NCBI GenBank assembly: GCA_033032865.1
Contig: JAWHQI010000064.1
Coordinates: forward strand, 4,774,001-4,838,000
Reading direction: 5' to 3'
Source: Dactylorhiza incarnata
Lineage: Eukaryota; Streptophyta; Magnoliopsida; Asparagales; Orchidaceae
DNA: 64,000 nt
Positions within the stretch are counted from its first letter, which is position 1; the number at the start of each line of letters is the position of its first letter. The notes under the pieces are model-generated. The model was given only the letters and a program-made list of their open reading frames with translations. It was not told where the DNA came from and did no database searches. The position numbers and the translations under genes are program-made. Shown piece after piece: positions 32,268 through 43,971 of the stretch.

Positions 32268-32510
32268 AGTCTGTTCTTGCGGCTTTCTTGCACGAGTCTG
32301 TGCTCGCGGCTTTGGTGCACGAGTCTGTGCTCGCGGCTTTGGTGCACGAGTCTGTGCTCGCGGCTTTGGTGCACGAGCCTTTGCTCGCGACTTTGTTGCG
32401 CGGTTCTGTGCCCGCGGCTTTGGTGCACGAGTCTTTGCTCGCGACTTTTTTGCGCGGTTCTGTGCCCGCGGCTTTGGTGCACGAGTCTGTGCTCGCTGCT
32501 TTGGCCGGTG
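32268..32510 (+). repeat. 27-bp tandem repeat, nine copies
   Basis: Unit GTGCTCGCGGCTTTGGTGCACGAGTCT, nine copies, the later ones alternating with a TTGCGCGGTTCTGTGCC variant. It lies between the antisense ORF and gag. Reading frames through it are artefacts. Confidence 0.93.
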
Positions 32511-32823
32511 AATAGCGGGTGTATTCAAACCGGGGGTGAACGCAGGGGGGGCAGGCCCCCACGACACCGGGACTCGACGGCGGAGGAGAAGGGCGAACCT
32601 TCAATCGACGGCGGTGCAGAGTCCCCGGGGCAGGGCCCCGAAGCGGTACCTGCAGCAGAATAGATTGGAGCAAGTAGAATTTTATTAGAAAATGAATGCT
32701 GATACATGCGCAAATGTAATCTTGCGATCCCGGGGTTAACAAGTTTCTGAGTCAGGCTTTATTGAGGGAGAAGATAGCGTTGAGCTTCGTTTGCGTTGCG
32801 CTTGCTCGAGTCTCTTCAGCCGT

Positions 32824-34398
32824 TCAGCTTGGGGGGCGACAGTGGCCCGGCGGTTGACCTTCGATGGCCTTTTCCTGTGTCTCTGCGCGGAAGGCCTCCA
32901 GGTATCCTAATTGGACAAGGCGTTCGATTTCATCTTTCAGTCGGGCACATTGCTCCGTTCGGTGCCCCCGGCCTTTGTGGAAGTGGCAGAACTGGGATTG
33001 ATCTCCCCTGAGCAAGGAGAGCTTTCTGGGCCAGCGGATGATCTTGCTATTACAGATTACGGACAATATGCGCTCGCGCGGTGTGTTCAGCGGGGTGAAG
33101 CTCCGGGAGCTTTGACTTGCCAGCTCTTGGAGGCAGTTTGCTTGGTTCTGAGCGGGCAGTTCGGCTTCCTCGAGCTGCTGCTGCTGCCCCTTTCTCTTGC
33201 GGCTTGTATCGAAGGGCGGCGGGCCTGTCAGCGTCTGAAGTTTGTCTTTTCCAATTACTGCAGGAGTCGCTCGGCCTTTCCGTGCATCCCGCTTCTCAGA
33301 CTTCGATCTTGGCGACGGGTTGCTGTTGATCCAGGGGAGCCTGGAGGCGGGTGTGTCGAAACCATGCATCGCGCTCCTGAGGATATTTCCTTTGCTGGTC
33401 ATGCGTCGGGACATGGAAACGTCGTGGTCCATGGCGTCCAGAAGGAGGCTCCCGAATATCGCGTCGTAGGGGGAGTCTGCCTCGGCGACGACGAACTCTA
33501 CATCGTACTGGACTGGTTCTGCGTGCGCCCCTACTTGGACGGGGAGAGAGATGATTCCTACGGTAGGTACCGTAGTTCCATCAGGGAGCTCCGCTTCGCT
33601 GGCCCTGAGCTTGAGGTTCCCGCTTAGGAGCTTGAGTCGAACTATTGCTGCTAGGAATAGAACGTTGAATGAGATGCGGTGAGTTATCAATGCTTTCCTC
33701 AGCTCACAGGGGGGACTCCCTATGCTTGCGTCCAAGATGAAGTCCATCCATGCACAGGGGCGCTCCTGGTGAAAATTTGTGCCGATTTTCTCCGACTGCT
33801 CGTTCCGCTCTTCCTCCCCTAGGAGGGGTGGTTTGCTTGCACCGGGCTTTTCTTCCCCTTGAATCTTCGTCGTGTGTGCCTCGTGCCGCTCGACGAACAG
33901 TTGGGACAACTCGGTGAAGTTGTGTATTGCTCCGTTTGGCAAGGATCGATACCAGTGGAGGGCGTCTCCACGCAGTGTTTTGGTGAAGATTTTGCAGCTG
34001 ACTGGGTCGGGAAGTCCGAGCCTCCGTATCGTTATCAAGAAATGATTAACGTGCTCATATGGATCTTCTGCTCCGTGGAATTCCTTGTTGTACGGGAGCT
34101 TTAGCCATGACGGAACTGGGTATTCCAAAATTGACTTGGAGAGGGGGGATCGCCTTTGTCCAGGCGTATCAACGTTCGGATCCTGTCCTGCCGCGAGAGG
34201 GGTCGGTTTGCCAGTCGATCCAGGCCAAGGGGGCCGGATGGGTGCAGTGATGAGCGCTCCTTTCACCAGGCTCTTTGGAACTGAGGAGCTGTATGCGTCG
34301 GATAGTTCAGGGGAGGTGTCCACTCTTGCTGGTTCCGAGAATTCTGGCGAAGCGGGTACTGCGCTCGGGAATGCTTTGCTTAGAATTTGGGAATCCAT
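32824..34398 (-). pseudogene. gag: Ty3/gypsy Gag with an embedded protease segment
   Basis: I start at the ATG at 34398; a frame can be read 6 codons further up, into the primer site, but without ATG. Residues about 105-180 are the retrotransposon Gag domain: FHGAEDPYEHVNHFLITI, LRGDALHWYRSLP and FTELSQLFVE. Next, about 235-340, comes a retroviral-type aspartic protease piece: ISLPVQVGAHAEPVQYDVEF, YDAIFGSLLLD; its catalytic D(S/T)G half is absent. Then, about 470-515, the Gag end: FCHFHKGRGHRTEQC, LKDEIERLVQLGYLEAF. The protease thus sits before the Gag end, the reverse of the family order, while the frame is fully open. The protein cannot be a normal Gag-Pro. Confidence 0.75.
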
Positions 34399-34400
34399 TC

Positions 34401-34415
34401 CCACAGACGGTGCCA
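34401..34415 (-). other. Primer-binding site of the TAT-like element
   Basis: Minus TGGCACCGTCTGTGG, three bases from the LTR end at 34419; close to the TGGCGCCGTCTGTGG form common in plant gypsy elements. Confidence 0.8.
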
Positions 34416-34418
34416 AAC

Positions 34419-36243
34419 TGTTGCGGAACGCTTAGGACTCTTGGTAGACCGGTTCGATTGAACCGCCTTAGCTCGTGAGCGAACTAAGCGCGCAAACAGT
34501 CAATTAGAGATTCGTTGATTGCACTGAGACTTTTTAGCGTGGAAAACCCGGAAAGGGTAAAAAACCACGTGGTCGGAGCTGTGCCGACCAAACTCCACTA
34601 TCTTCAGGGGGGTTACAAAGTGAGACTTAGAACTCGAGTGCGACAGGCCGCAGCTCATTACAGTAGTAGTGAGATAGAGAGATCTGAAGGCGACAGGCCG
34701 CCTCTTGGAAAAAACTAAGTCCTTTTCTCCTTCTGAGAAAGGTGGAGAACAAAAGTGAGCTGCTCCGGGGAACAAAAGTGAGCTACTCCTGGGAACAAAA
34801 GTGAGCTACTCCGGGGAACAAAAGTGAGCTGCTGCGTCGCCTTTCGGGATGAAGGAAATCTTCAAGTCCGGAAAGGAAATCTTCAAGCTCCGAAGGAGAA
34901 TTCCGCAAAAGTCTGCAAGGAGCTCTCCCAGGTCCCGAAGTAAAGGTCCTTTCAAATGAACCCCCAGGCCCCTTTTTATAGCTTTGGCCGGGGGTAGTCT
35001 GGTAATCTTGTCGTTGACAGTTTCCATAAATGCTTGGTGGACGAATCATATTTTCCGGTTTGGGGCACACGGATCGCCATTTTTCGTAAATGATCACCTT
35101 GCCCTTCGGGCAGCTTGGGCGGCTCGGGCAGTTCGGGCATCTTTGTTGGAGGCGAAAAAGGCGACTGACCGTTCCTGAAAAGTGAGATACCTGAAAGACA
35201 AAATGTGAGACGCCTGAGAGACAAAATGTGAGACGCCTGAAAGACAAAATGTGAGAAGTCAGGAAGACAGAAAGTGAGAAGTCAGAAAGACAGAAAGTGA
35301 GAAGTGCGCGCTCAGAAGCGTTCTGAACGCGCAACGAGCGAGGGAGCGCTCGGAGCGTGCAATAAGCACGTGGGCGTTCTGAGCGAACGGAGAGACGTTC
35401 TGAGCGCGCAATGAGCGCGGGAGCATTCTGAGCGAACGGGGAGGCGATTGGTCGCGATCCGAGAAGGAAAGCGGGCCCCGTCTTTCCTGGCGAGGAGCTC
35501 GCCCGAAAAGGCGCCCCGTGAGTCCCACCGTCGGAAAGGGGGGAAGGAGGGGGAGGAAACGGTCACCCTCCCCCGCAAAGAGGGAAGGCGGACGGGACGC
35601 GCTCCCGGGAGGCGCGGCCAGGCCGCACCCAAGGGGGGGGGGGGGGGGGGGGGGGGGGGCGTGGCCAGGCCGCACCCCAAGGGGGGTGCGGCCGGGCCGC
35701 ACCCCACCCGAGGGGGGTGCGGCCGGGCCGCACCCCAAGGGGGTGCGACCGGGCCGCACCCCACCCGAGGGGGGTGCGGCCGGGCCGCACCCCACCCGAG
35801 GGGGGTGCGGCCGGGCCGCACCCCAAGGGGGTGCGACCGGGCCGCACCCCACCCGAGGGGGGTGCGGCCGGGCCGCACCCCTCCCCAGGGGGGGTGCGGC
35901 AAGGCCGCACCCCTCCCCAGGGGGGGTGCGGCAAGGCCGCACCCCACCCCTAGGGGGTGCGGCAAGGCCGCACCCCATGGGGGTGCGTCGGCGAGGCCGC
36001 ACCCCGGGTTCGGCCGCGCCCCTTGCGGGTGTGCGGCTCGGTCGCGCCCCGTGAGGTGGCGCGGTTGCGTGGGTCGGCTTCAAGATAGGAGGCGGTCCCG
36101 TTGCCATTCTCGGCATGGCTCCGTATGGCAACTCTGGCTTTATTTCCCCGGATTCCTTGCCAAACTGGTGGGGGGAGCGCTTTTGGAAATATTTGCTGCC
36201 ATTGCCGCCTATAAATAAGAGTCCGTTATACGAGCCCCCATCA
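34419..36243 (-). repeat. TAT-like element 5' LTR (1825 bp)
   Basis: Matches the left LTR with scattered substitutions; it is 86 bp longer mainly because its GC-rich array (35600-36000) has more units, although its G-run is shorter. TATA-like GCTATAAAAAGGGG is on the minus strand near 34973-34986. Confidence 0.93.
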
Positions 36244-36466
36244 AGCATAAAACCACTATTAAGATTTTTATCATAGTAAACTCAGCTAAGAACAAGGAAC
36301 CAATATGAAAACCACAAAAAAATCTACACATAAGAATTGCAGCAATTTTATTTACGTCTAAAACACAATCTTGCTACCAATATGCTGATCTTTATGTGTT
36401 TAAAAGAAAAGCGGCTCTCAATTTTTGTCCAATTTAAAATCATATGTAACAATTGGAATCTTAATT

Positions 36467-36972
36467 TACTACTAGAAATTTGACTTTTTACCACGGTAAA
36501 TTGTCGTGGCAAAAAATTCAAAACCGTGACAAGAAGACTTTGCCATGACCTGCCCATGACAAAGGCATGGGGAATGCGAGTCTGAAAAAAATAATTGTCA
36601 CTTATTCCATGACAAATACTCTTTTGTCATGACTTTTAGCAACGGCTTTAAAGCATGGCTAAATGTATTGATTTCAACCACTATTTGTTACGTTTCTCTG
36701 TCGTGGCTAAAAGTTCATCATTTGTCATGATAATAAATCGTGGCAAATACTTGCATGATTTAAAAAAAAATTGGCACGGCTTGAAACTGTGGCAAATATT
36801 TGTCTGATTTATTTACAAAAAAAAAACATTTACCACAGTTTAAAGCTGAGACAAATACTTATTCGAGTTATTTAAAAAATGTATTTATCACAATTTGAAG
36901 CAATGAAAATTAATTCAATGAATTAAAAAATAATGTTATAAGCACACGAATATCGGATATTCACAGTCAAAT
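36467..36972. mobile_element. CACTA-like (EnSpm) element end, interrupted
   Basis: TACTACTAGAAATTTGAC at 36467 resembles the common plant CACTA terminus CACTACTAGAAA with its first base changed. Degenerate subterminal repeats follow on both strands: TTGTCGTGGCAAA, TTTGTCATGAC, GGCATGG. Element E interrupts it at 36973. No transposase seen. Confidence 0.5.
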
Positions 36973-38364
36973 TGTTGGGAAAATACGTTCCCGGACCTAA
37001 GTGCACGTGAGGATGCGAGTTGAGAAACCTGCAAAATCGTCAGCGAAAAATGCAACAAGAAAAACAATCACAATCAGACACACATGTGTATACGTGGAAA
37101 ACCCCCAAAGCAGGGTAAAAACAATACAATCCAATCCGGAAAGCCTCCACTATATAATATTCAACAGTACAATGGCTTTCCCCAGCGATCCTCAGATGGA
37201 TCCTACAGCTAGCACAAATATAAAGACAAAGAGAAAGATACAGGTATACCGACAAAGACGACCAAGTTTGAGTCAGAGTGACTCGCTCCAAACTGGTTCT
37301 CTGAAGCCTCTGCAGTCTTCCAAGATCTTTCAATATTGTGCCAAGCTGTCCGCCTACGTCAACACACGACGTCACCGGCGACTCCGATCAGTCCGCAACC
37401 CGTCAGTAGGTTGCTCCGTTCGAGGCCCAGATGCCTCGCCACCAACGTCCACTTGAGGCTAAGATGCCTCCTTGCGCTGAACGCCACTAGCCGCAGATGC
37501 GGCCCAATATACTCGTCCGAGTAAAATACGGCGGTTGCAAACCGCCGTCCTCTGCGCCAAGATGCGCAATCTGCACCACTGCACCACCACGACCGTGGTC
37601 CGACAACACCGTCGATGCTCCAACAGTCCTTGCTCTCCCGAGCCCAAATGGCGGTCGCCAAACACCGCCTATGCCGCTCCGGCTCCGCCGAAATCAGCCT
37701 CCGCTCACGCGGCCGCTCCCCCGCACACGTGCACCACAGCCCCGCTGCACAACCACGACGCCACCTCCGCAATAACCTCGCACGAAGAGTCCTCGGCGCC
37801 TCCGCCCTTGCGACAATCGCCGCCGTCAAATCTCACACCGGACTCCACGCCCGCGGTCTCAAGGCCTCCGACCACCGCTGCTTGCTCCGGCTCCGGCACC
37901 GTCCAAGGTCGCCGGCGAGAAAACCTCGATCCGGAAGAGGAAGAAGAGGTGGGGAGGCGGTGAACAGGAGGCGGCTTGTTTTCTTCCACGGGAGAGAGCT
38001 ACAGGGGTCCGCCTCTATTAGGTTTCTATTTCTTTTTATATAGGACTGTTCACGTGGCTGACACATTAGGAATAGAAATAATGCCTATTTACAGCCTTCC
38101 AAAACTGAATAGACGTGCCCCATCAATCAGAAATTTGACAGTTACGAATAAGAAATTCGGAACTGAAATTCGCAGATGTGTTGCAACACCCGAATTTTGT
38201 GTTGCAACACCTAGCTGTCCAGGAAATTCAGAGAGTAGCAGGTTGCAACACCCTGTTTTGGTGTTGCAACACCTTTGCCCAAAAATTCAGCAAACTGCAT
38301 CTCGAACCTCTCGACGTTCGTCGCCGCGGGTTTTATTCACCTAGGAGGGAACCCGAACCCAACA
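36973..38364 (-). repeat. Element E 3' LTR (1392 bp)
   Basis: Plus-strand ends TGTTGGGAAAATACG and CCCAACA. The polypurine tract (minus) adjoins at 38365-38378. Includes repeated GTGTTGCAACACC palindromes near 38176-38275. Confidence 0.95.
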
Positions 38365-38380
38365 ATCTCCCCCTTCACGA

Positions 38381-39460
38381 CTAGGAGGAAAAATTCGCCA
38401 AACTGGCGATCAATCCGAGAGAACCATCACTGCAACTCTGCATCTTTCTCTCACAAATCGTCGAACTCGATGAAGGATCGTGACAATCAAAAGTCACCCG
38501 ACGTCGCTGGCCAGCAAAAATATGAGAACCGCTCTCTTGTCCTATCATCGTCGACTTTGAGACATGATGTCTCACTTGCCTGTAGCATTTCTTCCCACTG
38601 AAGAATCTGCGCTGCCCACACCACACATTGGCGGCTCTGTCACCTCTGACCTTGTGCTCCCCCGCACCTACAGCTCTCGCCTCCAAACTATAAAGGCCGG
38701 ACATCATGCTACCACGGCCTATGACCAAAGAACCTTTGGTCAGTCGCCATCGTCCATCACCAAAAATATTGGCATAACCATCTGCATCCAATCGACTAAC
38801 AGACAACAAATTGAATCGGATGTCAGGAACATGACGGACGTCCTTGAGCACTAATATAGAACCCGTGCTCGTCTTCAGGTGCACATCACCGACACCAACA
38901 GCTTTACAAGCTCCCCCATTGCCCATCTTCAATACCCCATATTTACTTGGGGTGTAAGTGACAGATTGTGCTCTATCACTTGAAACATGTGCTGAAGCTC
39001 CCGAGTCCACTAGCCATGAACCATCTCTACAAGCGAGGTCAGACGCCACCTCATCACTTGCAAAGATTACGTCATCTTCAAATGTAGTTACTATCGATGC
39101 TGTGACCTCATCTTGCTTTGCTGATTCTTGCATCTGCAATTTCTTCCAAGCATTGCATTTCCTCTTTATGTGACCCTTCTTGCCACAATGAAAGCACTCA
39201 ATATCTTTTCGCGGCCTGGAATTACTTCTATTGGATCCTCTGTCATCTCTGTTCTTATTTCTCCCCCCAGAATCAGAGTAGAAAATATCTGAATGGGTAG
39301 AAGAGGTGGTCGCATATGACCCGCCTTGCGATTTTCTTCTCACCTCCTCATTCAAAATTCCACTCTTTGCAACCTCCATAGTCAAAGCACCTCCAGGAGA
39401 CGAGTTAATTAGTGAAACTCGAACCATCTCCCAAGAGGCGGGGAGAGCTTCAGTAACCAT
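38381..39460 (-). pseudogene. Copia Gag C-part and protease (element E)
   Basis: A 359-residue minus-strand frame. It opens with the end of the capsid-like region (LPASWEMVRVSLINSS), then an intact zinc knuckle CFHCGKKGHIKRKC near residue 96 and an intact aspartic protease active site WLVDSGASAHV near residue 150, followed by VRHVPDIRFNLLSVSRLD. After about residue 265 the sequence no longer resembles Copia; the integrase zinc region expected next is missing, so the pol deletion begins here. A frame change at 39409-39460 separates it from the Gag start. Confidence 0.9.
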
Positions 39461-39867
39461 AGAGCATTGACCTCATCATCAAAAGTCACCTTCATGGCAG
39501 TCAACTGATCCAACACTCCTTGGAACTCATTCACATGATCAAGTATAGGTGTGCCCTCCTTATACTTGCACTCACTAATCTTCGTCAGCAACAAAAGTTT
39601 GTTCAACCCCGTGCTCTTCGCATACAAAGACTCCAACGTCTTCCATAGCACATTGGCATCAGTGATACTCGCCACGTGATTGTAAACATTGCGCTCCACA
39701 AATCGCCTAACAAAACCACACACCTTGCGTTGTTCAATCGCCCATTTTGCAGGATCCGTATCCTTAGGCATCTCCCCAAAGATAGGCGAGTGCCAACCCT
39801 TGACGTAAATCAAGTCCTCCATCATCATATGTCATTCATGATAGTTGGCCCCGTTCAATTTCATGGA
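39409..39867 (-). pseudogene. Copia Gag N-part (element E)
   Basis: Capsid-like Gag: KVCGFVRRFVERNVYNHV, DANVLWKTLESLYAKSTG, DHVNEFQGVLDQLTAMK. The open part starts at 39828, but the frame extends upstream to an ATG near 39867, broken by TGA at 39832-39834 at a position where Tork Gags usually have tryptophan. It runs out of frame near 39409. Confidence 0.88.
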
Positions 39868-40053
39868 CATCTTAAAAGTTGAATCCATCTGCACTCAGTC
39901 CACTGTCAACACTGACCACTGATCTTGGAGCCGACTATTTCAAAGAATGTGACTAGAGAGGATAGGGAGCGGACCAATGGTCGTCACCTACCGCACCTAT
40001 TCACAAACCCAAAATATCCAATCGGCTCGACTGAACCTAGCTCTGATACCACT

Positions 40054-41463
40054 TGTTGGGAAAATACGTTCCCGGACCTAAGTGCACGTGAGGATGCGGG
40101 TTGAGAAACCTGCAAAATCGTCAGCGAAAAATGCAACAAAAAAACAATCACAATCAGACACACAGGTGTATACGTGGAAAACCCCCAAAGCAGGGTAAAA
40201 ACCACGGGACGATCGGAGTCCAACCCGGAAAGCCTCCACTATATAATATTCAACAATACAATGGCTTTCCCCCGCGATCCTCAGATGGATCCTATAGCTA
40301 GCACAAATATAAAGACAAAGAGAAAGATACAGGTATACCGACAAAGACGACCAAGTTTGAGTCAGAGTGACTCGCTCCAAACTGGTTCTCTGAAGCCTCT
40401 GCAGTCTTCCAAGATCTTTCAATATTGTGCCAAGCTGTCCACCTACATCAACACACGACGTCACCGGCGACTCTGATCAGTCCGCAACCCGTCAGTAGGT
40501 TGCTTCGTTCGAGGCCCAGATGCCTCGCCACCAACGTCCACTTGAGGCTAAGATGCCTCCTTGCGCTGAACGCCACTAGCCGCAGATGCGGCCCAATATA
40601 CTCGTCCGAGTAAAATACGGCGGTTGCAAACCGCCGTCCTCTGCGCCAAGATGTGCACTCTGCACCACTGCACCACCACGACCGTGGTCCGACAACATCG
40701 GCGATGCTCCAACAGTCCTTGCTCTCCCGAGCCCAAATGGCGGTCGCCAAACACCGCCTATGCCGCTCCGGCTCCGCCGAAATCAGCCTCCGCTCACGTG
40801 GCCGCTCCCCCGCACACGTGCACCACAGCCCCGCTGCACAACCACGGCGCCACCTCCGCAATAACCTCGCACGAAGAGTCCTCGACGCCTCCGCCCTTGC
40901 GATAATCGCCGCCGTCAAATCTCACACCTGACTCCACGCCCGCGGTCTCAAGGCCTCCGACCACCGCTGCTTGCTCCGGCTCCGGCACCGTCCAAGGTCG
41001 CCGGCGAGAAAACCTCGATCCGGAAGAGGAAGAAGAGGTGGGGAGGCGGTGAACAGGATGCGGCTTGTTTTCTTCCATGGGAGAGAGCTACAGGGGTCCG
41101 CCTCCATTAGGTTTCTATTTCTTTTTATATAGGACTGTTCACGTGGCTGCCATATTAGGAATAGAAATAATGCTTATTTACAGCCTTCCAAAACTGAATA
41201 GACGTGCCCCATCAATCAGAAATTTGACAGTTATGAATCAGAAATTCGGAACTGAAATTCGCAGATGTGTTGCAACACCCGAATTTTGTGTTGCAACACC
41301 TAGCTGTCTAGGAAATTCAGAGAGTAGCTGGTTGCAACACCCTGTTTTGGTGTTGCAACACCTTTGCCCAAAAATTCAGCAAACTGCATATCAAAGCATC
41401 TCGAACCTCTCGACGTTCGTCGCCGCCGGTTTTATTCACCTAGGAGGGAACCCGAACCCAACA
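40054..41463 (-). repeat. Element E 5' LTR (1410 bp)
   Basis: Matches 36973-38364; the small length difference comes from short indels, for example an extra CGGGACGATCGGAG stretch near 40203. Confidence 0.95.
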
Positions 41464-41492
41464 CAAATTATATTCACCGCCCAAATAAAAAT

Positions 41493-43499
41493 TGTTGGAA
41501 ACTTTACCTACAATGTTCCTGATTTAAATAAGTCTTCAAGTCAAAGATAAATACAATTTGTATTTGACATGTTTGTTCTAAATTATTGCTTTCAGGTACT
41601 AAACAGTGCAAGTCTAACATATGACTAGACTTAGTGTTATCAGACATAGTTTTGCCAATGTAATCCCTTATTGTGCAAAACACTATCTCGACCTATGATC
41701 TAGATTATATTAGACTTATCACTAACTCATAATCATCAAGTATAAAGGTCCATCAAGTGAGCTGAAGCAAAAGATTTAAGTTGAGAAGATCAGAATTTCA
41801 CTAAGACAAATAACATCTTGGTAAGGTTAAATGTCGTCGAGTGAAGGTCTCAATATCGTCTTGAAGACCTTAAGCTCCAGGATGATATCGTCTTGTAAAC
41901 TCACAAAAACATTCATATCGTATATTCTAGAGGAAGAAGAAGGTGTATATCTAAACATCGTCATTGTAAAATACTTTCCAAGACGATAACATCTTAACAA
42001 GGCTCATATATATTCATATCGTCTTGGAATTATATTACATATGTCTTGAAGCGTTTATATGAAGGAAGAAATTGACTAAGACAATTATCGTCGTGGTCAC
42101 GTGAAATATCATCGAGGAACCAAGATGATATTTCATGAATATCAAAGACGATTCGTCTAGAAGAGTTAAAATATCGTTTTGAAGATTATAAAGAGATATC
42201 CAGTCGATTCGTGTAGATGATTCGACTAGAATGCACAAACAGTGAAATTTTGTCTTGAAAACTATGAAGAAATATCAAGTCGACTCGTGAAGACGATTCG
42301 ACTAGAAGGCTGAAGCAATGATATATCGCCTTGAATACTAAGCAGAGATATCAAGTCGATCCGCGTAGATGATTCGACTAGAAGGCTGAAGCAATGAAAA
42401 ATCGTCTTGTGGAAGAGAGATCAAGCTGATTTGTGTAAACATTTCGACCAGAAGATCAAAGCTGTGACATATCGTCTTGAAGGCTATAAGGAAACATCAA
42501 GACGATTCGTGTAGATAATTCGTGCAGAAGAATTGAACTAAAGCTACACAGTGCAAATTTGAATGGAAGAACTATATTCGACTAGACATCTAGTCGAATG
42601 ACAGAAAGACCAGAATTCAAATTAAAGCGTGATTTCGGCGTCACGTCATTTATTGTTGCCGCAGATTAAGCCAATGAAAGCAGAGCTTTATGGAAAATTG
42701 ATAACCGACATAAATGACGTCCGAGGAAGAGACTGTTATCAAAGGTCCCTATGAAACTCTAATCTAAAAATTGGAAATCATTTCCATAATAATTTCTGAA
42801 GAGAAGAGATCGTCGCAGTCAACATTTGTTTTCGTTTACAGAGCTTAAGAAAAAGAAGAAACACTTTGAAGCCGATCAATACATTCTTCTGAAGAAAAGG
42901 TTCAATCTTCTTGTTGATTCTGAGATTCAACATCCATTGTAAGAAGATCTATGAAGAATTTATTTTCGCTACAAGCTTCAAGAAGACTCCAACTTTACAA
43001 GATAATATTTCTGAGTCTAAATTTTGTTTATAAGAATATTGTTTTACATATTTACCTATAAGATTTCTAAGGAAATCTGAGGGTAGGATCTTTTAGATCT
43101 GAGTTTAGGATCTTTCAGATCTGAGTTGTAGGATCCTTGCTAAGAATCTGAGGAATGGGACTTTGAATAGTTCCTGAGGTAGGATTCGGTCTTGCATCTG
43201 AGCTGTAGGATTCAGGGATTGGATCTGGGATAGGGAATAGAGAGTTATTCCTGAGCTGTAGGAGTCGTGGAGTCCGAGTTGTAAGATCTGATTGATTTGA
43301 GTTTTGGAGAAGTTAGTCAAGTCTAGTGCACTGCTAGATTGGTGGAAGGGGAAAATGGGCGTACCCAAATCAGGAACCACTATAAAATACATGGCAATCT
43401 GTGATGTGCTTGATTTTCTGTGATTTATTTACTTAAACGTTTAATATCTAAAAATAATCAAACACATATTTACCCGCCTCTAGATGATTAGACATCCCT
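41493..43499 (+). repeat. SIRE-like LTR (probable solo or truncated), about 2.0 kb
   Basis: Starts TGTTGGAAACTTTACC. Its distal part matches the layout of the element B LTR: a GGATCTGAG-type repeat block (43080-43310), then TACCCAAATCAGGAACCACTATA, then AT-rich sequence and a CCTCTAG motif, ending near CATCCCTCA at 43499. Between 41830 and 42620 it has an array of ATCGTCTTGAAG and GACGATTCG motifs. No primer site or gag follows. I could not find a matching target duplication. Confidence 0.5.
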
Positions 43500-43971
43500 C
43501 AACTTACAAGAATATTTGATGTAAATGATTTTATTAATTCATATTGTTGTTATACAACTTATGACTTACTAAAAATGACTATAATTAATAACATCATGAT
43601 GTATTGCAAAATTTTTAAGCAATAGCACGAAAATAGTCAGGTTGGAGTCTCTAGTGAGTGTGAATTGTTGTCTTTTAGTCGAGAGCAACTTGTAGTGGTC
43701 TCCATGCATGAAAAATGGAAAAAACTGAAAATGACACAAATTCAATATTAACACATCTAAAGGTTGTCAGAAATAAACATGAAACATTGATTATCTTGGT
43801 AGTCGACATGAAAGGATCGGTTTTTCTCAGGACAAATGAGAGTAAAACTTTATTGGTATGGAGCTTACCCGCGGTGTTGAAGAATCTGGAAGCTCAACAA
43901 TGAGTTAAGCCCACAGATCGATGTGGTAGTCGAATTTTCGAGGATGAAAATTTTGTTAGACTTTTTGGATT
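43500..43971 (+). mobile_element. Possible 3' internal end of a Del/Tekay-like gypsy element
   Basis: GTAGTCGAATTTTCGAGGATGA just before a TGTAACATCCCG LTR start matches the layout at the end of Del/Tekay polyproteins. No domain is identifiable. Confidence 0.35.

Larger units (their letters stand above)
27869..36243 (-). mobile_element. TAT-like Ty3/gypsy element with antisense ORF, lacking RT and integrase (8375 bp)
   Basis: Perfect 5-bp duplications AGCAT lie at 27864-27868 and 36244-36248. LTRs are 27869-29607 and 34419-36243. The primer-site-like TGGCACCGTCTGTGG is on the minus strand at 34401-34415, next to the right LTR, so the element reads on the minus strand. A polypurine tract (minus TTTTGGGGGGCTTA) adjoins the left LTR. 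The interior has gag with a protease piece on the minus strand and a gypsy-type transposase-like ORF on the plus strand, the accessory antisense ORF known from the TAT lineage. No reverse transcriptase, RNase H or integrase is present. Confidence 0.87.
36973..41463 (-). mobile_element. Element E: Tork-like Copia element with gag and protease only (4491 bp)
   Basis: CAAAT duplications at 36968-36972 and 41464-41468 flank LTRs 36973-38364 and 40054-41463. A primer site TGGTATCAGAGC is on the minus strand at 40040-40051. The interior is 1.69 kb and carries gag and a protease, then ends. Integrase, reverse transcriptase and RNase H are absent. Confidence 0.93.

Noticed and set aside
32268..32510. 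CRISPR-like array
   Set aside because: Units are contiguous without unique spacers, and the sequence is plant retrotransposon DNA.
32166..32742. Open frames of KAAST/VHESVLAAL repeats
   Set aside because: Created by the 27-bp tandem repeat; a multiple of three keeps frames open.
36968..41468. Common origin of elements B and E because both have CAAAT duplications and TGTTGGGAAAAT starts
   Set aside because: The LTR interiors and Gag types differ (SIRE-like against Tork-like), so the shared 5-bp target is coincidence.
43569..43903. Small frames as a distinct gene
   Set aside because: No domain, and the 3' part matches the generic end of gypsy polyproteins before an LTR.
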